In this document: positions 9,672 through 18,233 of the stretch, in pieces
Layout: the number at the start of each line of letters is the position of its first letter
Position numbering within the stretch: the first letter of the stretch is position 1
From: a bacterium
Lineage (GTDB): Bacteria > Krumholzibacteriota > Krumholzibacteriia > LZORAL124-64-63
NCBI GenBank assembly: GCA_016703265.1
Contig: JADJCK010000006.1
Coordinates: 124,001-188,000 of the forward strand
Direction of reading: 5' to 3'
DNA length: 64,000 bases
Program-made: the position numbers and the translations under genes
The notes under the pieces: model-generated
The model's database searches: none
What the model was told of the DNA's origin: nothing
What the model saw: the letters and a program-made list of their open reading frames with translations, nothing else

Positions 9672-10715
9672 TCAGCCGTCGAGACGGCGACGCGCCTCGC
9701 CCAGCGCAGCATCGGCCTCGGCGACCAGGTCGGTCAGGATGTCGCGCAGCGGCTGCACGCGGGTGACCAGGCCCACCGACTGGCCGGCCATGAGCGAGCC
9801 ATCCTCGACATCGCCGTCGACGGCGGCGCGGCGCAGCGAACCCACCCAGTACTCTTCCACCTTGTACTGGGCTTCCTGCCGGTTGACGTCCCCCAGCCGG
9901 AGCTTCTCCAGCAGCTCCAGCTGCAGGTCGCCGAAGTGTTCCATGGCGTGGTTGTTCAGCGCGCGCACGGAGACGACCGGCAGCTTGGCGCTGTACTGCG
10001 GCGTCGAGATCGCTTCACGGGAACGGGCACGGATGAAGACATCCTTGAACTTCGGATGAGCCGTGCACTCCTCGGCCATCACGAAACGCGTCCCCATCTG
10101 CGCACCGGCGGCGCCCATCAGCACCAGGTGCGCGATCATCTTGCCGGTGGCGATGCCGCCGGCCACGAAGATCGGCAGCGACGGGAAATTGAAGAGGATC
10201 TCCTGCAGCAGGACCACGGTCGAAACGTGGCCGATGTGGCCGCCGGCCTCGCTGCCCTCGAGGATCAGGGCATCGGTGCCGTAGTCGATCATGCGCTCGG
10301 CGATGCTCCCGGTCGAGGCGAAGCACAGCACCTTGGCGCCGCTGTCCTTTGCCTTCTGCACTTCCGAACCGCGCGGGATCGAACCGGCAAAGACGATGTG
10401 ACTCACCTTGCGCTCGCAGAGGATGTCCAGGTGGGACAGGTAGTTCGGGGCAATGGTGATCACGTTGCCGGCAAAGGGCCGTGACGTCTTCGCGCGGGTG
10501 TCGTCGACATACTGGGCGAACAACTCCGGCGGCATGTTGCCGGCAGCGAGCACGCCGAACGCCCCCAGGTTGCTCATCAGCGACACGAGTTGCGGATCGG
10601 AGATCCAGGTCATCGCCCCGCACATGATGGGCAACTCGCTGCCGAGGAAATCCTTGCCGCGACGCCAGACCTTGTCGAGCGCGGGCGTGGATGAAACGGG
10701 ATTGGGCGGGGTCAT
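9672..10715 (-). CDS. Nitronate monooxygenase / FabK-type flavin-dependent oxidoreductase
   Basis: 347 residues of the FMN TIM-barrel family shared by nitronate monooxygenase and enoyl-ACP reductase II. Visible hallmarks are LPIMCGAMTWISDPQLVS near the N terminus, the glycine-rich EGSEAGGHIGH loop, and IFVAGGIATGKMIAHLVLMGAAG with MGTRFVMAEEC for phosphate binding. The family cannot be split confidently by eye: the protein could detoxify alkyl nitronates or reduce enoyl-ACP. No other fatty-acid synthesis gene is nearby, which slightly favours the first. It is 111 bases before the FeS oxidoreductase gene end on the same strand, so co-transcription is possible. Confidence 0.75.
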   Translation of the reverse strand: MTPPNPVSSTPALDKVWRRGKDFLGSELPIMCGAMTWISDPQLVSLMSNLGAFGVLAAGNMPPELFAQYVDDTRAKTSRPFAGNVITIAPNYLSHLDILCERKVSHIVFAGSIPRGSEVQKAKDSGAKVLCFASTGSIAERMIDYGTDALILEGSEAGGHIGHVSTVVLLQEILFNFPSLPIFVAGGIATGKMIAHLVLMGAAGAQMGTRFVMAEECTAHPKFKDVFIRARSREAISTPQYSAKLPVVSVRALNNHAMEHFGDLQLELLEKLRLGDVNRQEAQYKVEEYWVGSLRRAAVDGDVEDGSLMAGQSVGLVTRVQPLRDILTDLVAEADAALGEARRRLDG

Positions 10716-10826
10716 GGCGCATCCTTTCGGGCGTTGGCCGGCGGCCGACGATTGCCATCCGGTATAACAGATAAGGAGCGGCCGCGCAACGTCCGCCGGT
10801 GTCGGCGTCGCCTGCGGCCGTCCGGA

Positions 10827-12836
10827 TCAGGCCAGGTTGTCCAGCAGCACCTCGGCGATATCGCGCGCGCGCAATTGCTCGGAGCGGTCCGTTTCCTTGA
10901 TGGCGTCGCCGAGCATGGTCAGGCAGAACGGGCATGCGGTGCAGACTTCCGCGGCGCCGGTGGCCGCGGCTTCGGCGATGCGGTTGTGGTTGATCCGCGT
11001 GCCGAGGTGCTCCTCCATGAACATGCGACCGCCACCGGCGCCGCAGCAGAAGCCCTCGCGGCGGTGACGCGGCATCTCGGTGATGGTCACGCCGGGCACT
11101 GCAGTGAGCACGTCGCGCGGCGCCTCGTATACCTCGTTGTGGCGCCCAAGGTAGCAGGAATCGTGGTAGGTGACCTTGAGGTCGGCGCCGGGCTTCAGCT
11201 TCAGTCGGCCATCGCGCACGAGTTCCGACAGCAGTTCGCTGTGGTGGATGACTTCGACATCCTCCAGCCCGAAGTCGGGATACTCGTTGGCGATCGAGTT
11301 GAAGCAGTGCGGGCAGGCCGTCAGCACCTTGCGCACGTTGTAGCGTTTGAACGTCTCGATGTTGATCGGCGCCTGCATCTGGAACAGGTACTCGTGGCCG
11401 ACGCGCCGCGCCGGGTCGCCGCAGCAACCCTCTTCGCGGCCCAGCACGGCGTAATCGATGCCGGCATGGTCGAGCAGCTTCACGAGCGCCCGCATCACGT
11501 CCATGTTGCGGCTGTCGAAACTCCCGGCGCAGCCGACGAACAGCAGGTAGGCAGCCGAGCCCTTGTCGCGCATCCGGGGCACCGGCAGGTCGCCGATCCA
11601 GTCCTCGCGCGCGGCGCTGCTCACGTTCCAGGGGTTGCTGTTGTTCTCCAGCCCGCGCAGGGCGTTCTGCAGCGCAGCAGGCACCTTCGCCTCCATCATC
11701 ACCAGGTGCCGCCGCTGGTCGACGATGTTCGGGATGTGGTCGATCATGACGGGGCAACTGCTGACACACCAACCGCAGGTCGTGCAGGCCCAGATCGCTT
11801 CCTCGTCGTTGATCTGGCCGATCAGCGCGGGGCGCTCCCGTTCGTTGATGGCCACTGCAGCCTCGGCATGTCGCCCCTGGCTCTTGAGCTTCCCCACCTT
11901 CACCAGGTGATCGGCCAGGTCCCAGGCATGGTCGCGCTCGTTGGTGATGATCTCGCGCGGGTGCAGGGGCTTTCCGGTCAGGTGGGCCGGGCACATGTCG
12001 TCGCAGCGCCCGCATTCCGTGCAGGTATACATGTCGAGGATGCGCCGCCAGGAGAAGTCCTCGATCCTGCCCACGCCGAACTGCTCGCGCCCCTCGAATT
12101 CCATCTTCTCCAGGGTGCCCTGCGGGCTCAACCGGCGCAGGTAGACCGCCGGCAGCGCCGTCAGCACGTGGAAGTGCTTGCCGAAGGGCAGGTAGTTGAG
12201 GAAGGCGAGCAGGAGCACGATGTGCGCCCAGTAGTTGCCGTGCAGCCAGAGGTTCGTCGCGACGGGCCGGCCGGTATCGAAGAAACCGGCGAATGCCGTG
12301 GACAGCCAGGCCCAGCCGCGCTCGGGATGGGCCGGCTCGAGCGCGAACAGCGCCGCGTCGGCCAGGATGTCGGTCACCATCAGCGACGCGATCCAGACCA
12401 GGATGAGCAGCCCTTCGACGTTCAGATGGAGCCGACTGGGACGCGTCACGACCCGGCGCCAGATGCCCCAGGCGATGGCGAGGATCACGAGGGCCGCAAA
12501 GGTGTCCTTCACCGCAGCGTAGACGAGACCCAGTCCGCCGCCGAGCAGGGGCAGGTGGAAGTCGGCATCGAAGCCGCGGCCGATCAGGGTGCACGTGCGG
12601 GTGAAGATGACGATGAAGCCGGCGAAGATCGCCACGTGCATCCAGCCGGCCCCCCGTTCCTGCAACAGGCGCTGCTGGCCGAAGCCCAGGACGAGCAGGG
12701 AGCGCAGCCGTTCCCTGACGTTGTCGAACCGGTTGTCGGGCGTACCGGCACGCAGCAGCCACCAGCGGTCGGCCAAGGTGCCGATGAACATGGACAAGGC
12801 ACAGAACAGGAGTACGGACATCGCGATGGCGTTCAC
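10827..12836 (-). CDS. Membrane iron-sulfur oxidoreductase, HdrD/ETF:menaquinone oxidoreductase type
   Basis: Start chosen at GTG 12836, preceded by GGAGGG; the sequence further upstream is arginine-rich noise. The 669-residue product has an N-terminal membrane domain of about six helices (VNAIAMSVLLFCALSMFIGT, WMHVAIFAGFIVIFTRT, LVILAIAWGIW, YWAHIVLLLAFLNYLPF) resembling the haem-b NarI fold. Two [4Fe-4S] motifs follow (Cys 272/275/278/282 and 351/354/357/361), then two CCG domains (EEGCCGD with TACPHC, GFCCGAGGGR). Homologues in syntrophs and many anaerobes act as ETF:menaquinone oxidoreductase, and etfBA lies 4.5 kb away. That makes reoxidation of ETF at the quinone pool the likely job. 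Confidence 0.8.
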   Translation of the reverse strand: MNAIAMSVLLFCALSMFIGTLADRWWLLRAGTPDNRFDNVRERLRSLLVLGFGQQRLLQERGAGWMHVAIFAGFIVIFTRTCTLIGRGFDADFHLPLLGGGLGLVYAAVKDTFAALVILAIAWGIWRRVVTRPSRLHLNVEGLLILVWIASLMVTDILADAALFALEPAHPERGWAWLSTAFAGFFDTGRPVATNLWLHGNYWAHIVLLLAFLNYLPFGKHFHVLTALPAVYLRRLSPQGTLEKMEFEGREQFGVGRIEDFSWRRILDMYTCTECGRCDDMCPAHLTGKPLHPREIITNERDHAWDLADHLVKVGKLKSQGRHAEAAVAINERERPALIGQINDEEAIWACTTCGWCVSSCPVMIDHIPNIVDQRRHLVMMEAKVPAALQNALRGLENNSNPWNVSSAAREDWIGDLPVPRMRDKGSAAYLLFVGCAGSFDSRNMDVMRALVKLLDHAGIDYAVLGREEGCCGDPARRVGHEYLFQMQAPINIETFKRYNVRKVLTACPHCFNSIANEYPDFGLEDVEVIHHSELLSELVRDGRLKLKPGADLKVTYHDSCYLGRHNEVYEAPRDVLTAVPGVTITEMPRHRREGFCCGAGGGRMFMEEHLGTRINHNRIAEAAATGAAEVCTACPFCLTMLGDAIKETDRSEQLRARDIAEVLLDNLA

Positions 12837-12995
12837 GGCAACCCTCCGGCGGCGGCGCGCCGACGGACCGGTGGGCCCGGCGCTGCGGCGAGACTGGCGA
12901 TCCTTCGCCTGCCGAAGATAACCGCAAGTCGGGCCGGACAAAAGCGGCGATTGCCCCCGGTCCGCCGCCCCGGGCGATCCGGCGGCACAGCCCGG

Positions 12996-13024
12996 TTTAC
13001 AGCGCCCGCCGTCGGGGTTAACCT
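12996..13024 (+). promoter_or_regulatory. Possible promoter for the CoA-binding protein gene
   Basis: TTTACA (12996-13001), 17 bases, TAACCT (13019-13024). The -35 box is good, the -10 weak. It sits in the divergent region about 80 bases before the 13103 start. Confidence 0.3.
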
Positions 13025-13102
13025 GCCGGGGTGCCCGACCGCGCCGATCCGCGCGGCGAACGCCCCCGGACCGGCAAGGACCCGAAACGGCAAGGACGAG
13101 CC

Positions 13103-13537
13103 ATGTCATCCCCGCTGGAGCCCACCAATCCCCCCGACGAAACCGTTCGCCGCGTGCTCGCCGACATGCGCCGGGTGGCGGTGGTCGGCCTTTCCGCGCG
13201 CCCGGACCGGGCCAGCTACGGCGTGACCCGGTTCCTGGTCAGCCGTGGCCTGGAAGTCGTGGGCGTGAACCCGGCCCTCCAGGAAGACGTGCTGGGCCTG
13301 CCGATCGTCGCCGAACTCGACGAAGTGGCGGGACCGGTCGATGTGGTCGATGTGTTCCGGCGCAGCGACGCGGTGCCCGGGATCGTCGACCAGGCGATCG
13401 CGATCGGGGCCCGCGCCATCTGGCTGCAGGAGGGTGTGGTGCACGAGGAAGCTGCCGCCCGGGCGCGCACCGCCGGACTGACCGTCATCCAGGACCGCTG
13501 CCTCTACAAGGAGTGGCTGCGGTTGCTGAACGGGTGA
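13103..13537 (+). CDS. CoA-binding protein, YccU family
   Basis: 144 residues from ATG 13103 (AAGGA upstream). A single Rossmann-like CoA-binding domain: MRRVAVVGLSARPDRASYGVTR, GLEVVGVNPALQEDVLGLP, VDVVDVFRRSDAVPGIVDQAI and GARAIWLQEGVVHEEAA. These match the CoA_binding_2 family, the stand-alone relative of the succinyl-CoA synthetase alpha N-domain. It binds CoA in structures of homologues; physiological role unknown. Its stop overlaps a GTG start candidate of the next gene, so they form one transcript with the nucleotide-sugar genes. Confidence 0.85.
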   Translation: MSSPLEPTNPPDETVRRVLADMRRVAVVGLSARPDRASYGVTRFLVSRGLEVVGVNPALQEDVLGLPIVAELDEVAGPVDVVDVFRRSDAVPGIVDQAIAIGARAIWLQEGVVHEEAAARARTAGLTVIQDRCLYKEWLRLLNG

Positions 13538-13542
13538 CGGCA

Positions 13543-14583
13543 ATGGAGACCGGACAGAAGCCGGGCTGCGACCTGGTCACCGGCGCTCTCGGCTTTGCGG
13601 GACTTCATCTCGTCGGCGCGTTGCTCACCGCCGGGCACACCGTGGTCGGCCTGGGCCGCCAGCCGGACGGGACGCCGTCCCCCGCCTCGGCCGGCGACTT
13701 CCGGCGCCATCCGGGCGCCGCCAGTGGCCTGCCCGTGGCCTACGCCGGTCCCGACGGTCGCCTGGACTACCACGAGACCGGGCTCGAGGACGCTGCCGCA
13801 CTCGCCCGCATCGTCAAGGTCGAGCGCCCGCGGGTGATCTACCACCTGGCGGCGCAGAGTTCCGCTGCCGCCTCCTTCGTGGCGCCGCACGAGACGTTCA
13901 CCGCGAACCTCCTGGGGACCCTGAACCTGCTGGAGGCCGTGCGTGCGCTGCCGGTCGGCGACCGGCCGCTGGTGATCGCCGTGGGCTCTGCCGAGGAGTA
14001 CGGGCCGCAGCCGGAAGACGCCCCGCCCCTGACCGAAGGGGCGCCGCTGGCGCCACTGTCGCCGTACGCGGTCAGCAAGGTGGCGCAGACACTGCTTTGC
14101 CGGCAGTACCACCGCTCGTACGGCTTGCCCGTGATCGTGGCCCGCCCCTTCAGCCACACCGGGCCCGGCCAGAACCCCCGTTTCGCCTTTCCGTCCTTCG
14201 CGCGGCAGATCGCCGCGGCCGAAGCCGGGCGCGGGCCCGCCGAGATCCTGACGGGGGACCTCTCGCCGGTGCGGGACTTCCTCGACGTCCGGGACGTCGT
14301 CCGGGCCTACCGTGCGCTGGCCGCCCGCGGGCGCCCCGGCGAGACCTATAACATCTGCTCCGGAACGGCGTTGACGATGGAGGGCGGACTGAGGATATTG
14401 GTGGCCGCCGCGACCGTGCCGATCACGGTTCGGCACGACCCGTCGCGTGACCGGCCGTCGGATACGCCACGACTGGTCGGAGATAACCGCAAGCTGCGCT
14501 CGGAGACCGGCTGGGTACCGGAACACGACGCGGCTTCCGCCCTGCTCGATCTGCTTGCCGAGGCCCGAAAGGAATTCTCATGA
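13543..14583 (+). CDS. NAD(P)-dependent sugar epimerase/reductase, GDP-4-keto-6-deoxymannose reductase (Rmd)-like
   Basis: An extended short-chain dehydrogenase of 346 residues: TGALGFAG nucleotide-binding loop (13-20), HLAAQSS, and catalytic Tyr175-x3-Lys179 in SPYAVSK. The C-terminal RPSDTPRLVGDNRKLRSETGW resembles the substrate-binding end of GDP-6-deoxy-D-mannose reductases and dehydratases, so a deoxysugar nucleotide is the likely substrate. GTG at 13534 is an alternative start overlapping the previous stop as GTGA; ATG 13543 is used here. It overlaps the next gene by 4 bases (ATGA). Exact substrate uncertain. Confidence 0.75.
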   Translation: METGQKPGCDLVTGALGFAGLHLVGALLTAGHTVVGLGRQPDGTPSPASAGDFRRHPGAASGLPVAYAGPDGRLDYHETGLEDAAALARIVKVERPRVIYHLAAQSSAAASFVAPHETFTANLLGTLNLLEAVRALPVGDRPLVIAVGSAEEYGPQPEDAPPLTEGAPLAPLSPYAVSKVAQTLLCRQYHRSYGLPVIVARPFSHTGPGQNPRFAFPSFARQIAAAEAGRGPAEILTGDLSPVRDFLDVRDVVRAYRALAARGRPGETYNICSGTALTMEGGLRILVAAATVPITVRHDPSRDRPSDTPRLVGDNRKLRSETGWVPEHDAASALLDLLAEARKEFS

Positions 14584-15905
14584 TCCGCATCTGCATGGTC
14601 GGCACCGGCTACGTCGGTCTGGTTTCCGGAGCCTGCATGGCCGACTTCGGGAACACCGTGACGTGCGTCGACATCAACCGTGAACGCATCGAGAAGCTGG
14701 AGCGCGGCGAGATCCCGTTCTACGAACCGGGACTGGACCGCCTCGTGCTCAAGAACGTGCGCGAAGGCCGCCTGCAGTTCTCGACGAGCCTTGCCGACGG
14801 CATGCGCGATGCCGAGGTCGTCTTCATCGCCGTCCAGACACCGATGTCCGAGAGCGGCGAAGCGGACCTGCAGTACGTGATGAAGGTGGGCGAGCAGATC
14901 GGCGACCTCCTGGACGACTACAAGGTCGTCGTCACCAAGAGCACCGTGCCGGTGGGCACCAGCCGCGCCCTGCGCAAGGTGATCGCCGCGCGCCTGAAGC
15001 CCGGGGCCAGCTTTGACATGGCCAGCAATCCGGAATTCCTGCGCGAAGGGTCGAGCATCGAGGACTTCATGCGGCCTGATCGCGTGGTGATCGGCGTCGA
15101 TTCGGCCCGCGCCGAGGAACTGCTGCGTGCCATCTACCGTCCCCTCTACCTGCTCGATACGCCGGTGGTCAAGACGGGCATCGAGACATCGGAACTGATC
15201 AAGTACGCGGCCAACAGCTTCCTCGCCGTCAAGATCTCCTACATCAACGAGGTGGCGCGGCTTGCCGAGCGCGTCGGCGCCGACATCTTCGACATTTCCA
15301 AGGCCCTGGGCCTGGACAAGCGCATCGGCTCGAAGTTCCTGCACCCGGGTCTGGGCTTCGGCGGCAGCTGCCTGCCGAAGGACACCAATGCCCTGGTGCA
15401 CATCGCGGGCGAGGCCGGCGACGACATGACGATCGTGCGCGCCGCCATCAGCGTGAACGCGGGAATCCCCGCGCGCGCCATCGCGAAGGCCGAGGCCATG
15501 GCCGGCAAGCTCGACGGGCGCACCATCGCCCTGCTGGGCCTGGCCTTCAAGCCGAACACCGACGACATCCGCTCCGCCGCCAGCCTGGAACTGGTGCGGC
15601 TGCTGAAGGAACGCAAGTGCCGCATCCGGGCCCACGACCCGGCGGCCATGGACAACTTCAAGCTGTTCCATCCCGACCTGGAGTACTGCACCTCGGCCTA
15701 CGAGACCGCCGAGGGCGCCGACGTGTGCATGCTCGTGACGGAATGGAACGAGTACCGGCAGCTCGACTTTGCGCGCCTGGCTTCGGTCATGAGCGGCAGG
15801 GTGTTCCTCGATTGCCGGAACGTGTATGATCTGCCGCAGGTCCAGAAGCACGGCTTCAGCTACGATTGCTTCGGGCGGGCCAACCACCGCACGACGGGCG
15901 CCTGA
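14580..15905 (+). CDS. ugd: UDP-glucose 6-dehydrogenase family enzyme
   Basis: 441 residues, normal family length. N-terminal NAD-binding motif GTGYVGLVSGA (8-18), middle FDMASNPEFLREGSSIEDF, catalytic-site FGGSCLPKD with Cys264, and C-terminal GLAFKPNTDDIRSAASLEL. The enzyme oxidises UDP-glucose to UDP-glucuronate with two NAD+; GDP-mannose dehydrogenases share the fold but the FLREGSSIEDF and FGGSCLPKD forms favour UDP-glucose. It sits between a deoxysugar reductase and a PLP aminotransferase, consistent with surface polysaccharide precursor synthesis. Confidence 0.9.
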   Translation: MIRICMVGTGYVGLVSGACMADFGNTVTCVDINRERIEKLERGEIPFYEPGLDRLVLKNVREGRLQFSTSLADGMRDAEVVFIAVQTPMSESGEADLQYVMKVGEQIGDLLDDYKVVVTKSTVPVGTSRALRKVIAARLKPGASFDMASNPEFLREGSSIEDFMRPDRVVIGVDSARAEELLRAIYRPLYLLDTPVVKTGIETSELIKYAANSFLAVKISYINEVARLAERVGADIFDISKALGLDKRIGSKFLHPGLGFGGSCLPKDTNALVHIAGEAGDDMTIVRAAISVNAGIPARAIAKAEAMAGKLDGRTIALLGLAFKPNTDDIRSAASLELVRLLKERKCRIRAHDPAAMDNFKLFHPDLEYCTSAYETAEGADVCMLVTEWNEYRQLDFARLASVMSGRVFLDCRNVYDLPQVQKHGFSYDCFGRANHRTTGA

Positions 15906-15962
15906 GCGGCGCACGACGGTCCAATCCAACCGGCCCTTCGCGGCCAGACGAGACAGGTATCC

Positions 15963-17099
15963 ATGACTGCTCCGCTTCGTCGTATCGGACGCTACGACCT
16001 GATCACGCCCATGCTGCCGTGCAAGGACGAGATCGTCGCGAAATTCGAGAAGCTGTTGCTGTCCGGGCGCTACATCCTGGCCGACGAGGTGCGCCTGCTG
16101 GAAGAGGAGCTCGCCGCTGCCTGCGGCGTGGCCGACTGCGTGGGCGTGGCCTCCGGTTCGTCGGCGCTCTTCGTGGCGCTGGCCATGGCCGGCGTCAAGC
16201 CCGGGGACGAGGTGATCACCACCCCGTTCACGTTCGACGCCACGATGGAAGCCATCATCCTGCTGGACGCGGTGCCGGTGTTCGTCGACATCCTCCCAGG
16301 CGACCTGAACCTGGATCCCGCGCGGATCGAGGATGCGATTACGCCCCGCACGCGGGCCATCATGCCGGTGCCCATTTTCGGGGCCCCCTGCGACATGGAC
16401 GCGATCAACGGGATCGCCGCTCGCCGTGGTCTCGAAGTGATCATGGACAACGCCCAGGCCTTCGGGACGCTCTACAAGGGCAAGCCGATCTCCTCCTGCG
16501 GGCGCATGGCCACCCTCAGCTTCTATCCGACCAAGAACCTGCCGGGAATCGGCGACGGCGGCGCCGTCTGCTGCCGCGACAAGGCCGACGCCGAGCTCAT
16601 CCGCCGCATCCGCGGGCACCAGCCCGTGCGCGCGAACAACCACCTCTACACCGGCTGGAACAGCCGGCTGGACGAGGTGCAGGCGATGGTCATCCGCGTG
16701 AGGCTGGCCCGCTTCTTCGATGAGCAGCACGATCGCGACCAGGTGGCCGCCATCTACGACAGCTACATCCCGGCCGAGAACAGGGTGCAGCTGGACGCGG
16801 GTGGGCAGGGCATGCGCATGACCTACCACCAGTACTGGGTGCGCTGCCACGACCGCGCAGGGCTGCACCGCGCGCTGGACGCGGCCGGCGTCGATGTCGG
16901 CATCTACTACGACCCGCCGCTGCACCGGCACGAGCTGGCCGTCTACTGCCGCGCCGCCGGCCCGTTGCCCGAGGCCGAGCGCGCCGGGCGCGAAATCCTG
17001 ACGCTCCCGATCCATGCCGCGCTGCCGTTCGAGGACGCCCACCGGGTCGGAGCCGTGGTGCGCGAGTTCATGTCGGCGAGCGGGGGGCACGGTGCGTGA
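15963..17099 (+). CDS. DegT/DnrJ/EryC1/StrS-family PLP sugar aminotransferase
   Basis: 378 residues, usual length. Conserved features: GVASGSSALFVALAM (PLP phosphate contact), GDEVITTPFTFDATMEAI, DNAQAFGTLYKGKP, and the Schiff-base lysine Lys191 in LSFYPTKNLPGIGDGGA. Members convert ketosugar nucleotides to aminosugars using glutamate. With ugd just upstream, a 3-amino-uronic acid route is possible but unproven. The C terminus overlaps the following HemC-like gene by 8 bases. Confidence 0.9.
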   Translation: MTAPLRRIGRYDLITPMLPCKDEIVAKFEKLLLSGRYILADEVRLLEEELAAACGVADCVGVASGSSALFVALAMAGVKPGDEVITTPFTFDATMEAIILLDAVPVFVDILPGDLNLDPARIEDAITPRTRAIMPVPIFGAPCDMDAINGIAARRGLEVIMDNAQAFGTLYKGKPISSCGRMATLSFYPTKNLPGIGDGGAVCCRDKADAELIRRIRGHQPVRANNHLYTGWNSRLDEVQAMVIRVRLARFFDEQHDRDQVAAIYDSYIPAENRVQLDAGGQGMRMTYHQYWVRCHDRAGLHRALDAAGVDVGIYYDPPLHRHELAVYCRAAGPLPEAERAGREILTLPIHAALPFEDAHRVGAVVREFMSASGGHGA

Positions 17100-18219
17100 A
17101 CCGTCGGCAAGCCGGGCCTCGTCGCTGACGTTCGCGTCGCTGGCCTCGCCCCTATCGCGCAACCAGTCGCAGTCGGTGATCGACCGCCTGCAGCAGCGCA
17201 CGCGGAACCTGGCCTGCCAGCTCGAGCTGCTGGCCTCGCCCCAGCAGGAAGCCCAGCGCGCGCAGGAGACGTTCGTCGCCGCCAGCCGGCCCGAGATCGC
17301 CTTCCTGCTCAGGGCGCTGGGCGAAGGCCGGGCTCGCCTGCTCGTCCTCGAGGCGACCGACATGCTGGCGGCCGGGATTCCCGGCGCGCAGATCGTGTGC
17401 GTCCCTGACCGCGCCGCGCCGTTCGACGCGTTCCTCAATCGCAGCGGCCACATCATGGACGAGATGGAACCCGGCAGCCGGGTGGGCGTGCTTTCGCAGC
17501 GCGTGCGCGCCCAGCTGCAGGCCCTGTGGCCCGACCTCCGCTTCGAGATCCTCAGCGGGGGCGTGGATCGCGCCATGGAAACCCATCTGCGCCGCAGCGA
17601 GATCGACGGCCTGGTGCTGCCCGCTTCCGTCACCGAGCACCTGGGCATCCAGGGCATCGTCGCGGAGATCTTCGCCCCCGAGTTCGTGTTGCCCGGCCCC
17701 GGCCAGGGCACGCTGGTGGTGCTGGCCCGAGATGACGACGACACGGCGCGCGAACTCCTCGCGTCGCTGCATTCGGAGGATTCGGCACTGGAGCTCGCGG
17801 CGGAGTCGGCCTTCCACCGCCGCATGCTGCCCGACCAGGACCTGCCGGTCGGCGCCCTGGCTCGCGTCGGCTCCGATGGCATCGCCATCCTGGGCGGCAC
17901 CGGCGCCGGTCGCCACCGCATCTCGGTCAGCGGCACGGTCGACGAAGCCGAGGCTGTCGGAGACGGCCTGGCCCAGCAGTTGCTGAGCCATTGCGACACC
18001 TTCATGAACCTGCTTGAAGGGGACTTTCCCGAAGGCTTGCCCGAGGAACCGGACGAGGACGCGACCCTGCTTGGCGGCCTGGCTACGGAGGAAGTCGACG
18101 AGCCCTTCGACGAGAACCTGGAAGACCTCGAGGAACTGCGCGGATTCGAGGACCTGGCGGGGCTGATCGACGACGAGGAAGCGGGCGACGACGACGATCC
18201 CGACGGTTACGACGACTAG
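17092..18219 (+). CDS. HemC-like (porphobilinogen deaminase fold) probable pseudoenzyme with acidic tail
   Basis: Starts at GTG 17092 with a G-rich ribosome site, overlapping the aminotransferase by 8 bases; 375 residues. The order of motifs follows hydroxymethylbilane synthase: N-terminal LTFASLASPLSRNQSQSVID, EATDMLAAGIPGAQIVCVPDR (normally HSxKDxP...PERxDP), SRVGVLSQRVRAQLQAL (normally SLRRxAQL), ILSGGVDRAMETHLR (normally RGNVxTRL), the hallmark LPGPGQGTL (normally APGQGA) and AESAFHRRM. The dipyrromethane-binding Cys (GGCxxPIG) is replaced: PDQDLPVG at 247-254 has Gln249 there. Several substrate arginines are lost, although Asp90 aligns with the catalytic Asp. Residues ~310-375 are an Asp/Glu-rich tail. 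Catalysis is therefore unlikely; the fold may have a new job in the sugar cluster. Confidence 0.65.
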   Translation: MREPSASRASSLTFASLASPLSRNQSQSVIDRLQQRTRNLACQLELLASPQQEAQRAQETFVAASRPEIAFLLRALGEGRARLLVLEATDMLAAGIPGAQIVCVPDRAAPFDAFLNRSGHIMDEMEPGSRVGVLSQRVRAQLQALWPDLRFEILSGGVDRAMETHLRRSEIDGLVLPASVTEHLGIQGIVAEIFAPEFVLPGPGQGTLVVLARDDDDTARELLASLHSEDSALELAAESAFHRRMLPDQDLPVGALARVGSDGIAILGGTGAGRHRISVSGTVDEAEAVGDGLAQQLLSHCDTFMNLLEGDFPEGLPEEPDEDATLLGGLATEEVDEPFDENLEDLEELRGFEDLAGLIDDEEAGDDDDPDGYDD

Positions 18220-18233
18220 CGCCGCACCGACGA

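Noticed and set aside
10015..12927. A 970-codon open frame on the minus strand covering the FeS oxidoreductase gene
   Set aside because: It overlaps the supported gene in another frame; arginine- and proline-rich with no motif.
14346..18005. A 1219-codon open frame on the minus strand across ugd, DegT and the HemC-like gene
   Set aside because: It is antisense to three well-supported genes with clear motifs; its product is rich in Arg, Ala and Pro, the usual artefact of high GC.
17092..18219. Functional hemC
   Set aside because: The cofactor Cys is missing and several substrate arginines are changed.
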